The position numbers were made by a program, and so were the translations under genes. 59,374 bases of DNA from Alphaproteobacteria bacterium. Lineage in GTDB: Bacteria > Pseudomonadota > Alphaproteobacteria > JAEULC01. The notes beneath the pieces were generated by a model, which was not told where the DNA came from, did no database searches, and worked only from the letters and a program-made list of their open reading frames with translations. Position 1 is the stretch's first letter, and each line of letters starts with the position of its first letter. This document shows positions 47,961-58,045 of the stretch, one piece after another. The stretch covers positions 1 through 59,374 of the forward strand of contig JADLEG010000008.1 in the NCBI GenBank assembly GCA_020846275.1, given 5' to 3'.

Positions 47961-47977
47961 TGAAACGTTATATTGAC
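47961..47977 (+). promoter_or_regulatory. LacI-type operator, OYE/M24 divergent promoter region
   Basis: TGAAACGTTATATTGAC is identical over 17 bp to the site at 44118. TTGACC is the -35-like part, though the -10 is poor. It lies 34 nt upstream of the OYE-type start (48012) and 76 nt from the divergent M24 start (47884). Confidence 0.75.
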
Positions 47978-48011
47978 CGCCGCCGGCCCGTGGTTCAAGC
48001 TGCTCTTGATC

Positions 48012-49982
48012 ATGGCCCCATCCCCACCGTCCTCGCTGGCCCGCCTGTTCTCGCCGATGCAGATCGGGCGGATTACCCTGCGCAACCGGATCGTCAGCAC
48101 CGGGCACAGCACCGGGCTGACCGACGGCACGGCGATTGGCGACCGCGTTATCGCGTACTATGCGGCGCGCGCGCGTGGCGGCGTCGGGCTGATCATCACC
48201 GGCTCGACGAGCGTGCATCCGACATCGACCTCGAAGCTGATGCCGGCCCTGGCAAACTGGGACGAATCGGTCGTTGAGCCGTATCGACGGGTAGCGGACG
48301 CGGTGCATCTGCATGGCACGCGGATCTTCGCCCAGCTGAATCATGCCGGCGCCCTGTCGGGCGCCACGGGCCCCTGGGGCCGCGTTCTGGCGCCGTCGCC
48401 GGTCGACTCGGAGCTGAATAACGAAACGCCGCATGCCCTGGACCAGGGCGAAATCGACGAGATCGTCAGCGCCTTCGCCGGCGCGGCCCTGCGCGCGCGA
48501 CAAGGCGGATTGGACGGCGTGGAGCTGCATGGCGGCCACGGGAACCTGATCCAGCAATTCCTGTCGCCCCTTACCAACCGGCGCGACGACGCCTATGGCG
48601 GATCGCCGGAGCACCGCATGCGTTTCGCCCGCGACGTGGCCGGCGCGGTGCGCAAGGCGGTGGGGCCGGATTTCGTGGTTGGCCTGCGGATCAGCGCCGA
48701 GGAGGACTATCCCGGCGGCTTGACGCTGGATGACACGCGCGAAGCCGCCAAGGCGATCGTCGCGGCCGGAAAGCTCGACTACGTCAACGTGACCTCGGGA
48801 TCCGACCTGTCATCCTGGTCGCAAGCCAACCACTACGCCCCCATGTACACGCGCGGCGGACACATGCGCCGCCTGGCGCGCGGCATCCGCGAGATGGTCT
48901 CGGTGCCGGTGATCTGCGTCGGCCGGATCACGGACCCGCGCGACGCGGAGGCCGTGCTGGAGGCCGGCGACGCCGATCTGGTCGGCATGACCCGCGCGCT
49001 GATCGCCGATCGCGACCTGCCGGCGAAGGCGCAGCGCGGTGCGCTCAACGAGATCCGCTATTGCGTCGGGATCAACGAGGGTTGCCTCGGCCGACTGATG
49101 CGCGGCTCGCACATCACCTGCGTTCAGGATCCGACGAGCGGCCGCGAGCACGAGCTGCGTGAGATGCCGCCGGCCGCGGCGCCGCGGCGCGTGCTGGTGG
49201 TCGGCGGCGGCGTGGCCGGGCTCGAGGCCGCCCGGGTGGCCGCCCTGCGCGGCCACCGGGTCACCATCATCGAGCGCGGCGTTGATCTGGGCGGACAAAT
49301 CCAGCTTGCGCGCCGCGCCCCCGGCAGGGCGGAGATCGGCGCCATCGCCGACCACCTGATCCGCGAAGTGGAGCGCGGCCAGATCGAGATCTGCCGGAGC
49401 GAGACGGCCACGGCAGACACGATCCTGGCGCGAAAACCCGACGCGGTGATCATCGCCACCGGATCCGACGCCCATCTTCCCGACATTGACGACGGGAACG
49501 ACCGCCTGGTTTCCGCGCGCGCGGCATTGGACAGCGCAGCGATCGGGGACAAGGTGGTCGTCTTCGACACCAAGGGGGATATGGTCGGACTGACCGTCGC
49601 CGACTGGCTGGTCGGTCAGCGCCATCAGGTTACCGTCGTGACGTCCAAGCGCTATCCCGGCGTCCAGGTCGAATTGATGACGTGGCGCCTGTTGTACAAG
49701 CGGCTGCTCGACCAGGGCGTCGCGTTCATCGTGGACAGCGAAGTCTCCAAACTGACCGATGACGGCATCGTGGTACGCAATGTCCTTACCCGCCGCGAAA
49801 CGCCGATGCCGGATATCGCCACGGTGGTTGCCGCATGCGGCGGCCGGCCGAACGATGCGCTGTGGCGCGAACTGCGCCGGCGATCGCCTGCCGTGGAACT
49901 GCACCTCGTCGGCGATGCCCAATCGCCCCGCCAGATCGAGAAGGCGATCTACGAAGGCCACATGACGGCGCGCAAGCTCTGA
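48012..49982 (+). CDS. NADH:flavin oxidoreductase, 2,4-dienoyl-CoA reductase/demethylase type
   Basis: This 656-aa protein has an FMN TIM barrel (residues about 10-340; ELHGGHGNLIQQFLSP, GVGLIITGSTSVHP), a cluster-binding linker, then FAD and NAD(H) Rossmann domains (VLVVGGGVAGLEAARVAALRGH). The linker holds Cys351, Cys358 and Cys370, but Ile354 replaces the Cys expected in CxxCx3Cx11C, so the [4Fe-4S] cluster has an altered ligand. Members reduce enoyl groups or demethylate N-methyl amino acids. ATG 48012 is preferred because the operator overlaps the earlier in-frame start. Confidence 0.87.
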   Translation: MAPSPPSSLARLFSPMQIGRITLRNRIVSTGHSTGLTDGTAIGDRVIAYYAARARGGVGLIITGSTSVHPTSTSKLMPALANWDESVVEPYRRVADAVHLHGTRIFAQLNHAGALSGATGPWGRVLAPSPVDSELNNETPHALDQGEIDEIVSAFAGAALRARQGGLDGVELHGGHGNLIQQFLSPLTNRRDDAYGGSPEHRMRFARDVAGAVRKAVGPDFVVGLRISAEEDYPGGLTLDDTREAAKAIVAAGKLDYVNVTSGSDLSSWSQANHYAPMYTRGGHMRRLARGIREMVSVPVICVGRITDPRDAEAVLEAGDADLVGMTRALIADRDLPAKAQRGALNEIRYCVGINEGCLGRLMRGSHITCVQDPTSGREHELREMPPAAAPRRVLVVGGGVAGLEAARVAALRGHRVTIIERGVDLGGQIQLARRAPGRAEIGAIADHLIREVERGQIEICRSETATADTILARKPDAVIIATGSDAHLPDIDDGNDRLVSARAALDSAAIGDKVVVFDTKGDMVGLTVADWLVGQRHQVTVVTSKRYPGVQVELMTWRLLYKRLLDQGVAFIVDSEVSKLTDDGIVVRNVLTRRETPMPDIATVVAACGGRPNDALWRELRRRSPAVELHLVGDAQSPRQIEKAIYEGHMTARKL

Positions 49983-50000
49983 GCGCTGCCTGGAATCCCG

Positions 50001-51083
50001 TCAGGCCAGATCGACGTGGAGGCAGGTGTCCTTGCAGAGTATGCCGCCGCGATCGCCGATCGTGACGCTGCCGAAGCGTTGGGCATAGGCCGCCGGCAGG
50101 GGCCGCGCGTCAGGCGCGGCGATCCACAGCCGTAGCAGGTGACGCTTGCGCTCGCGCTCGGGCCAGTCTTCGTAGGCATTCCGGTCATGCACGACCGTAT
50201 GGTTGTGCAGGAACTGCATGTCGCCGCTCTCGAGGGTCATGTCGAGCCGCATTGCCGGGTCGTCGCACAGGCGGTCGAAATAGTCGAGCGCCTCGACATC
50301 CGCGGGCGACAACCGCGGCACCTCGGGAAAACGCTGGGCCGACATGACGTACTGCCGAATGTAGAATACCGACAAGTAGCCGAGGTATTCGTTGAACACG
50401 GGGATGACGAACCACGGCTCCGCACCGACCGGCACCTCGCCGCGCCGATCGTTGAACATCGGCAGGAACAGGCGATCGACGAGATCGGGACGTTCTTCGA
50501 CCATGCGGTTATAGATGCTGATCGAGCTCGCGATCTTCGACTCGCCACCGCGCTTTGCCGGGCGCACGCACAGCAGCCCCACGATGTCGCAGGAATCGAT
50601 ATGGAAGGTCTGCCGCTCGGTGGTCTGATAGGAGCGCACGTTGGGGTCGGCGGTCGAAAGCCCCTGGCTGCGGACGTGCCCGAGCAGATGGCCCTTCGAA
50701 TTCTGCGACCGCGCGCGGCCGAAATACGTTCCGACGCCCCAGTACGCGGCTGCCGCGTATTCGATGGGCCTATCCGCGATCGCCAGGCCGCGCAGCAGCA
50801 CGAAGCCCCGGCCGTGGACGACTTCCTTGCGCAGGGCATCGAGCCGGGACCCCAGGGTAGGAAGCGGGAAGTCCTCTCTTCCGATCTTCTCGATCGGAAC
50901 GCCGCGCACTTGTGTCGCCGCCACGGCCGCCGCGATCTCTGCGTTGTCGTCGTCGGACAGGCGTTCGATCCAGAGATCCGGCCGCTTCGCCAGATCGCGG
51001 CCGAGCCATGCCGCCGGTTCGTCGATCAGCCGGTGGCGCGTCGGTTGCCCTCGCGCGTGGACTGGATCAATTGTCGCTTGCAT
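50001..51083 (-). CDS. TauD/TfdA-family Fe(II)/2-oxoglutarate dioxygenase
   Basis: This 360-aa protein has the iron ligands His161-x-Asp163 (FHIDSCD) and distal His299 (HNHTVVHDR), with a 2-oxoglutarate-binding Arg in KRHLLRLW (about 318). The family hydroxylates unactivated carbons, often starting C-S, C-N or C-O cleavage. It has an N-terminal extension of about 60 residues relative to taurine dioxygenase. ATG 51083 lies 17 nt inside the ThDP-enzyme gene upstream, so the two are coupled. The substrate is unknown. Confidence 0.88.
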   Translation of the reverse strand: MQATIDPVHARGQPTRHRLIDEPAAWLGRDLAKRPDLWIERLSDDDNAEIAAAVAATQVRGVPIEKIGREDFPLPTLGSRLDALRKEVVHGRGFVLLRGLAIADRPIEYAAAAYWGVGTYFGRARSQNSKGHLLGHVRSQGLSTADPNVRSYQTTERQTFHIDSCDIVGLLCVRPAKRGGESKIASSISIYNRMVEERPDLVDRLFLPMFNDRRGEVPVGAEPWFVIPVFNEYLGYLSVFYIRQYVMSAQRFPEVPRLSPADVEALDYFDRLCDDPAMRLDMTLESGDMQFLHNHTVVHDRNAYEDWPERERKRHLLRLWIAAPDARPLPAAYAQRFGSVTIGDRGGILCKDTCLHVDLA

Positions 51084-52737
51084 GGACCGACTCCACAGTG
51101 CCCGAACGAGCGGACGCCGGCAGCGCGGCGGAAAGGCTCGCCTTGACCTCCACCAGGACGGGGCCACGATGCCCGAAGGCGGCGTCGAGCACGGGCTCGA
51201 TGTCGTCTTCGCGCGCGATCACCAGGTCCTTGCAGCCGAACGCCCTGGCCAGCGCCGCGAAGTCCGGCGAGTTCAGGCCGGTGCCGATGACGCGGCCAGG
51301 GAACATCCGCTCCTGGTGCACGCGGATCGTGCCAAGGCTGCCGTTGTTGGCGACGATCACGCGGATCGGCAGATTGCGCTGGACGGCCGCCAGCAGTTCG
51401 TTGCCGGTCATCAGAAACCCGCCGTCGCCGGCGATGCAAACGATCTGGCGTCCCGGTAGCCGCATTGCCGTCGCGACCGCGGCCGGTACGCCGAAGCCCA
51501 TCGGACCGCCGATCGTCGCAAGCAAGCGCATCGGCGGCCGAAAGGGGAAATAGCGATAGGTGAGCGCCGCCGACACGCCGGCGTCCAGCACGATGACCGC
51601 GTCGTCCTTGACCCGCCGGCGCAAGGCGGTGGTCACGTTGCCGAACACCACGCCGTCCGGCGCAGTGCGTCTTGCCCATGCCGCGTTGGCGACCTGGAAC
51701 GCGTGCAGGCGTTCCGCCCAGGCGGCGCGCGTCGCAGCCACGGAGGGCTGGGGTGGGGCGAGAGCACGCAGAAAGGCCTCGGCCGAGCATGCCGCGCCGA
51801 TGTCGGGCTTCACGTGCAGGCCGATCACCGTCGGGTCATCGTAGACGTGGACGAAGCGCTGCGGCGCATAGGGCGAGCCGGGGAAGGTGAACCCGTGCGT
51901 GGTCAGGTCATTGAGTCGCGTGCCGGCGGCGATGATCAGGTCGGCCGAGCGCAGCGCCTCGATCTGCGGCTTGGTGTTGAAGATGCCAAGTTCGCCAGCG
52001 AACAAGGGATGCTCGTTGTCGAACAGGTCATGACGACGGAAACTGACTGCGACCGGGATTCCATGCGCCGTTGCGATTTCCATCAACGTTTCGCGTCCGC
52101 GACCGCTGCCCAGTTCGCCGCCGGCGATGATGAGCGGACGGCGGGCCGCCTTCAGCCATTGCCCCACTTGTGCGGCGGCCGCCGGCTCCGGCGCCGTGCG
52201 TGCGCGTTCCACAGGACGGGGCGTGGCTTCGGGGATCGGCTCGTCCAGCACGTCTTCGGGCAGCGACACCACCACCGGTCCGGGCACGCCGTTGATGGCG
52301 ACATGCAGCGCCCGGGCGAGCGCGGCGGGAAGCTGCTCGGGATCCCTTATCTCCACGACCCATTTTGCGATGCCGCCGAACATCGTGGCGTAGTCGATTT
52401 CCTGGAACGCGCCACGGCGCAGATTGCGGCGCGGCACCTGCCCGATGAACAGGATCATCGGCACGCCATCCTGCTGCGCCGTATGCACGGCGATCGATGC
52501 GTTGGTCGCCCCGGGACCGCGGCTGACCAGGCACACGCCCGGCACGCCGGTCAGCCGCCCATCGGCAAGCGCCATGAAGCCCGCCGAGCTTTCATGGCAG
52601 CAGGTCACCAACTCGATCGCGCTGTCATACAGCGCATCGAGCACCGGCAAGAAGCTCTCGCCGGGCACGCAGTATGCCCGGTCTATGCCGCTCGCCGAGA
52701 GCGCGGCGACCAAGTATCGGCTGAGCGAGATAGTCAA
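51067..52737 (-). CDS. Acetolactate-synthase-like ThDP enzyme (large-subunit type)
   Basis: This 556-aa protein has all three ThDP-enzyme domains: the cofactor-activating Glu49 (CCHESSAGFMA), a central FAD-type domain, and IAGDGGFLMTGNELLAAVQRNLPIRVIVANNGS for diphosphate/Mg2+. It resembles acetolactate synthase, benzoylformate decarboxylase or oxalyl-CoA decarboxylase relatives; no small regulatory subunit is near, so a catabolic decarboxylase or carboligase is likely. Its start is TTG 52735-52737, supported by GGGAGAAGG 5 nt upstream. It lies between the enolase-superfamily and TauD-like genes on the same strand. Confidence 0.87.
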   Translation of the reverse strand: MTISLSRYLVAALSASGIDRAYCVPGESFLPVLDALYDSAIELVTCCHESSAGFMALADGRLTGVPGVCLVSRGPGATNASIAVHTAQQDGVPMILFIGQVPRRNLRRGAFQEIDYATMFGGIAKWVVEIRDPEQLPAALARALHVAINGVPGPVVVSLPEDVLDEPIPEATPRPVERARTAPEPAAAAQVGQWLKAARRPLIIAGGELGSGRGRETLMEIATAHGIPVAVSFRRHDLFDNEHPLFAGELGIFNTKPQIEALRSADLIIAAGTRLNDLTTHGFTFPGSPYAPQRFVHVYDDPTVIGLHVKPDIGAACSAEAFLRALAPPQPSVAATRAAWAERLHAFQVANAAWARRTAPDGVVFGNVTTALRRRVKDDAVIVLDAGVSAALTYRYFPFRPPMRLLATIGGPMGFGVPAAVATAMRLPGRQIVCIAGDGGFLMTGNELLAAVQRNLPIRVIVANNGSLGTIRVHQERMFPGRVIGTGLNSPDFAALARAFGCKDLVIAREDDIEPVLDAAFGHRGPVLVEVKASLSAALPASARSGTVESVHASDN

Positions 52738-52789
52738 ACGGCCTTCTCCCGCCAGAACGGTTTTCGTTCAAAGGGCGATCGTGGGTGCA

Positions 52790-53899
52790 TCATGCTTCGC
52801 TATCCCAAAGCAGCGAAAGCCTGTCGTAACGCAGATTTGAGCCGGCGCCGGGGCGCCGTGCAACGGACACGCTGCCAGGACCATAGGTCACGCCATCCCC
52901 AGGGTCGTTCAGGATGCCAAGGGCACCGTACAACTCGCCGACACGCGGCTTCAGCGCCATGCCGGCCTGCACCGCGATCGCCGTCGCCAAGGCGCCTTCG
53001 TTCATCTGCCCCATGACATAGGACACGCCGTTGCGGTCGAAACGGCGGCCGATCGCGACCAAGGCCGCCGCACCCCCGGCCTTGGCGATCTTCAGATGCG
53101 CGGAGATGCGCCCTTTGTTGGCGCAGACGCGGGCCACGTCGTCGTCGGTCTGCAATCCCTCATCGATCATCACGTCGATGCCGGATTCGCGCGCCACGCG
53201 CTCCAGCCCGTCCCAGTCGCCCTTGCGCGTGGGCTGCTCGACATACGTGATGTCGAAGCGTCGCAACCGGTCGATGTTGGCCAGGGCCATATCGGCGCTC
53301 CAGGCGCCGTTGGCGTCGGCGGAAAGATCGAGCGTCGGGCCGGCACGCTCGCGCATCCAGCGCAATCGCCGCACGTCGTCATCGATCGTGCCGATGCCCA
53401 CGCGCAGCTTCACCTTGCGGAACCCTTGCGCCAGGTACGAATCGAAGTTGACCTCCATCGCCTCGTCGGTCCCCCAGAAGACACATTGGTTGCACGGCAG
53501 CGAGGCGCGCCAGGTACCGCCGAGCAGCTCCGCCGCCGTCACGCCGCGGCGCTTGGCTTCCAGGTCGACCAAGGCGTTTTCGACGACGGCCTGGCTGATC
53601 TTGGGAAAGCGGTCACGTATATCGGCAAAGCCCGACGCCAGCGCTGGGTGCGTGGGGGAGCCAGCGAGCATTTGCAGGAGCGCGATGACCCGCGGCGCCA
53701 CCTCCGCCTCGGGCGTTCCTGTGATGAAGGCGATGTTGGCGCGCACTTCGCCCACCCCAAGCAGCCCCGTCTCGCGGTCCTCGATCTCGGCGAAGACCTC
53801 GTGCAGCGCGGCAACATGGCCCGAGGCAGCGGTGTGCACCTCCTGCCCGGGCGGGTAGACGAGGAATGCCTCGTAGACCTTGAAGCGAAATGCCTGCAT
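52790..53899 (-). CDS. Enolase-superfamily enzyme (mandelate racemase/muconate cycloisomerase type)
   Basis: This 369-aa protein has the KxK motif (Lys162, Lys164 in FRKVKLRVG), metal ligands Asp195 (SADANGAW), Glu221 (YVEQPTR) and Glu247 (MIDEGL), and Lys270 (AHLKIAKAGG). That is the full set of the muconate-lactonizing-enzyme subgroup, which abstracts a proton alpha to a carboxylate for racemisation, cycloisomerisation or dehydration. ATG 53899 was chosen; the longer frame would translate through the operator. It heads the minus-strand unit with the ALS-like and TauD-like genes. Confidence 0.88.
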   Translation of the reverse strand: MQAFRFKVYEAFLVYPPGQEVHTAASGHVAALHEVFAEIEDRETGLLGVGEVRANIAFITGTPEAEVAPRVIALLQMLAGSPTHPALASGFADIRDRFPKISQAVVENALVDLEAKRRGVTAAELLGGTWRASLPCNQCVFWGTDEAMEVNFDSYLAQGFRKVKLRVGIGTIDDDVRRLRWMRERAGPTLDLSADANGAWSADMALANIDRLRRFDITYVEQPTRKGDWDGLERVARESGIDVMIDEGLQTDDDVARVCANKGRISAHLKIAKAGGAAALVAIGRRFDRNGVSYVMGQMNEGALATAIAVQAGMALKPRVGELYGALGILNDPGDGVTYGPGSVSVARRPGAGSNLRYDRLSLLWDSEA

Positions 53900-53946
53900 G
53901 CGACGGCGCGAACCTCGGAGCGTTCCGCGTTCGGTGGCTGCGCTGA

Positions 53947-53963
53947 TGAAACGATATATTGAC
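53947..53963 (+). promoter_or_regulatory. LacI-type operator with clear promoter, aminotransferase operon
   Basis: TGAAACGATATATTGAC has TTGACC (53959-53964) as -35 and TATTAT (53981-53986) as -10 at 16-nt spacing, the best promoter of the set. Transcription from about 53992 would serve the aminotransferase at 54054. The operator is also 47 nt upstream of the divergent enolase-superfamily start. Confidence 0.82.
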
Positions 53964-54044
53964 CGAAGACACAAGCTGGATATTATGGGGCATCGTCGTC
54001 GCCGCGGCGGCTAGCCGCACGGCGCGGCCTCCGTTCGGACATGA

Positions 54045-55256
<1,212 letters not shown>

Positions 55257-55355
55257 CCGTCCCGGAATCGGAAATGCTTCCATGATCCTCTCGCGCAGTC
55301 GACAATCGACCGGCGAGGGCGCGCGCAAGAGTCATCTTCAAGCAGGGTGAGAGCG

Positions 55356-56228
55356 ATGCCACGCCAGGTCCGTTCCTGGATGTTCGTTCCGGGCAACCGG
55401 GAGAAATTCATCAGCAAGGCCAGGGCGTCCGCCGCCGACTGCGTTCTGCTGGACATCGAGGATGGGGTGTTGCCGGCCGAAAAGGCGGAGGCGCGGCACA
55501 TGATCGCCGCCGCTGTGAGCAAGCCCTGGACGGGCGGGCCGGCGGTTTTCGTGCGCGTCAATGCGCTCAGCACGCCGTGGCTCAAGGACGACCTGGAGCA
55601 GGTCGTTCTGCCGGGCGTGGACGGGATATGCCTGACCAAGGTTACGCGGGCGCCGGACATCCACGTGCTGGCTGACATGCTCGATGCCCTGGAGCGGCGG
55701 CGCGGCATTCCGGCAGGGCAGCTCAAGATCTTGGCGGCGGTCGAGAGCGCGCGCGGGTTGCTGAACGCCTCGCAGATCGCCGATGCCCATCCCCGCGTGC
55801 ATGCGCTGATGTTTGGCGCCGAAGACTATGCGCTGGACATTGGCCTGGGCGCCCGGCGCGAAAAGGAAGCGGCCGAGCTCATCTATGCGCGCTCGTCCAT
55901 CGTGGTGGCGGCGGCCGCCGCCAATATCCTGAGCATCGACGGCGTCTATCCAAACCTCGACGATCCAGCGGGCTTGCTGGCGGACACGAACCAAGCGCGG
56001 CGGCTCGGATTCACCTGCAAGTCCACGTTCAACCCGCGTCAGATCGAGGTGATCAACCAGGTCTTCTCGCCACAGCCGCACGAGATCGACTATGCCCGCA
56101 AGGTCGCGCAGGGCTTTCGCGAGGCGGAGGCGCGCGGTGACGCCTCGGTCGCCGTCGGCGGGCAACTGGTGGACCGCCCGATCCTGCTGCGCGCGCTGCG
56201 CCTTCTAGAGACGATCGGCGAGAAATAG
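55356..56228 (+). CDS. HpcH/CitE-family aldolase/lyase (malyl- or citramalyl-CoA lyase-like)
   Basis: This 290-aa TIM-barrel protein has RSWMFVPGNREKFISKARASAADCVLLDIEDGV at its N-terminus, Arg in PAVFVRVNAL, Glu in AAVESARGLL and Asp in MFGAEDYALDIG, the CoA-thioester lyase metal and substrate residues. Members cleave malyl-CoA, methylmalyl-CoA or citramalyl-CoA. ATG 55356 is chosen (GGGTGAG upstream); GTG 55347 would add three residues. A maoC-like hydratase gene follows 11 nt later, the same pairing as in itaconate and methylsuccinate breakdown. Confidence 0.9.
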   Translation: MPRQVRSWMFVPGNREKFISKARASAADCVLLDIEDGVLPAEKAEARHMIAAAVSKPWTGGPAVFVRVNALSTPWLKDDLEQVVLPGVDGICLTKVTRAPDIHVLADMLDALERRRGIPAGQLKILAAVESARGLLNASQIADAHPRVHALMFGAEDYALDIGLGARREKEAAELIYARSSIVVAAAAANILSIDGVYPNLDDPAGLLADTNQARRLGFTCKSTFNPRQIEVINQVFSPQPHEIDYARKVAQGFREAEARGDASVAVGGQLVDRPILLRALRLLETIGEK

Positions 56229-56239
56229 GGGGCCCAACC

Positions 56240-56743
56240 ATGGGAACGGTCAAGGCTGGCTGGATCGGCCGGTTTTTCGAGGACTTCCAGGTCGGCGACA
56301 TCTATCGCAGCCGCTTGGGACGCACGATCACCGAGACCGACAATATCCAGTTCACGCTGATCACCAACAACACCAACCAGATCCACTTCAATGCCGACTA
56401 TGCCAGTCGCACCGAGTTCAAGCGACCCCTCGTCAACAGCGCGCTGACCCTTTCCGTGATCGCCGGGCTTGGCGTTTCCGACATCAGCGAAAATGGCTTC
56501 GCGCTGGGGTGGGACTATATCAAGCTGCCCAACCCGGTTTTTCCCGGCGACACGCTGTACTCGGAGTCCGAGGTCGTCAGCGTGCGTGCATCCGACTCGC
56601 GGCCCAAACAGGGCATCGTCAAGGTGCGCACGCGCGGCCTGAATCAGCACGGGCAGGTGGTGATCGAATACGAACGCTCGGTCATGGTGTGGAAGCGCGA
56701 TCACGCGCCTCAAATTGCCCTATTCCCCGAAGGGCCAAAATGA
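56240..56743 (+). CDS. MaoC-family (R)-specific enoyl-CoA hydratase-like protein
   Basis: This 167-aa hot-dog-fold protein has an N-terminal FFEDFQVGDIYRSRLGRTITETD. In the hydratase motif, where active MaoC enzymes have DxNPxH, it has Asn44-T-N46-Q-I-His49 (TNNTNQIH): the catalytic Asp is Asn while the His is kept. It may still hydrate a special enoyl-CoA, as CitE-linked MaoC proteins often deviate here, or may be a thioesterase-like relative. Together with the CitE-like, CoA-transferase and acyl-CoA-dehydrogenase genes it suggests a route from a branched or dicarboxylic acyl-CoA to central metabolites. Confidence 0.85.
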   Translation: MGTVKAGWIGRFFEDFQVGDIYRSRLGRTITETDNIQFTLITNNTNQIHFNADYASRTEFKRPLVNSALTLSVIAGLGVSDISENGFALGWDYIKLPNPVFPGDTLYSESEVVSVRASDSRPKQGIVKVRTRGLNQHGQVVIEYERSVMVWKRDHAPQIALFPEGPK

Positions 56744-56749
56744 TTGGCA

Positions 56750-56766
56750 TGAAACGTTTCATTGAC
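56750..56766 (+). promoter_or_regulatory. LacI-type operator (perfect palindrome), CoA-transferase promoter
   Basis: TGAAACGTTTCATTGAC contains the perfect 12-bp palindrome TGAAACGTTTCA, followed by TTGACA (56762-56767) as -35. No convincing -10 is seen. It lies 7 nt after the maoC-like stop and 64 nt before the CoA-transferase start, giving that gene pair its own regulated promoter. Confidence 0.78.
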
Positions 56767-56830
56767 AATCCACGCGCTTTATCCCAGTCTGGACGCCCAT
56801 AGCACGAGGTATGGCGGCACCGATTTGTCC

Positions 56831-58000
56831 ATGGCGAGCAGCTTGCCTCTCAGCGGGTACACGGTGGTCGAGATCGGCCACAGCGTCGCTGCGCCCTTCG
56901 CATGCGAGATCCTGGGCGATCTGGGCGCTGACGTAATCAAGATCGAGAAGCCCGGCGACGGCGACGACGCGCGGAGCTGGGCGCCGCCCTATTGGGGCGA
57001 CATGGCGGCGACCTTCCTGAGCTTCAACCGGAACAAGCGCTCGGTGATCGTGAACCTCAAGGACGCGGCGGAGCGCGAGCGCCTGCGTCGGTTGATCGTC
57101 GAGCGCGCGGACGTGGTGGTCCAGAACCTGCGGCCAAACTCGGCGAAGGAGCTGGGGCTGGACCCGGGCACGCTTCGCGGCCTGAAGCCGGCACTGATCT
57201 GTTGCTCGATCGGGGCCTTCGGCACCGCCGGTCCGTACAAGGACCGGCCCGGCTACGACCCGCTGATGCAAGCCTTTGGCGGGCTGATGAGCGTGACGGG
57301 CGAGCCGGGGCAGGCGCCGGTGCGCGTCGGCACGTCGATCATCGACATGGCGGCGGGCATGTGGTCGGTCATCGGCGTCGTGTCGGCACTGTTGCGCCGG
57401 CGCGAGAACGGCAACGGGGCGACGATCGACACGTCGTTGTACGAGACGGCCCTCGCCTGGATCGGCTTCCACGCTGCCAACTTCCAGGCTTCGGGTAAGG
57501 TGCCGCAACGCCAGGGCTCGGGCACGGCCATGATCGTCCCCTATCGCGGCTACCAGTCGACGGACGGATTCATCGTCATCGCCGCCGGGAACGACAAGTT
57601 GTTTGCGGCGCTGTCGAACGTGCTCGGCCACCCCGAATGGGCGACCGACCCCCGCTATGCGACCAATCCCGACCGGGTGCGCAACAAGGAGACACTCTAT
57701 CGCGCGATCGAGGATGAGGTGCGCAAGCGCAGCAACGCCGAATGGCAGAGGCTGCTCGACGAAGCGGGCGTGCCCAATGCGCCGATGCAGACGATCGACC
57801 AGGTGCTCGACCATCCGCAAACCAAGGCGCTGGGCATCCTGCAGCCCAGCCCCGACGGCAAGATCACGCTGCTGGGCTCACCGCTGTCCCTCGACGGCGA
57901 CCGCCTGCCGTTCCGCCTCAATCCGCCGTGCCTGGGCGCCCACACGGAGGAGGTGTTCGGACCCGCCGCGGCGGAGCGGTCGCGCCCGAAGGCAGGATAG
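56831..58000 (+). CDS. CaiB/BaiF family III CoA-transferase
   Basis: This 389-aa protein has the family III features: VVEIGHSVAAPFACEILGDLGADVIKIEKPG at the N-terminus, NKRSVIVNLKD, and the catalytic Asp143 in DRPGYDPLMQAFGGLM, which forms the aspartyl-CoA intermediate. It moves CoA from an acyl-CoA donor (often succinyl-CoA) to a carboxylic acid, activating the pathway substrate. ATG 56831 is preferred over an upstream in-frame non-ATG start that overlaps the operator's -35. An acyl-CoA dehydrogenase gene follows after 45 nt. Confidence 0.93.
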   Translation: MASSLPLSGYTVVEIGHSVAAPFACEILGDLGADVIKIEKPGDGDDARSWAPPYWGDMAATFLSFNRNKRSVIVNLKDAAERERLRRLIVERADVVVQNLRPNSAKELGLDPGTLRGLKPALICCSIGAFGTAGPYKDRPGYDPLMQAFGGLMSVTGEPGQAPVRVGTSIIDMAAGMWSVIGVVSALLRRRENGNGATIDTSLYETALAWIGFHAANFQASGKVPQRQGSGTAMIVPYRGYQSTDGFIVIAAGNDKLFAALSNVLGHPEWATDPRYATNPDRVRNKETLYRAIEDEVRKRSNAEWQRLLDEAGVPNAPMQTIDQVLDHPQTKALGILQPSPDGKITLLGSPLSLDGDRLPFRLNPPCLGAHTEEVFGPAAAERSRPKAG

Positions 58001-58045
58001 GGCGTCGATGCGGGCAACAATCGCCATGGTTTCCGGCACAAGCCC

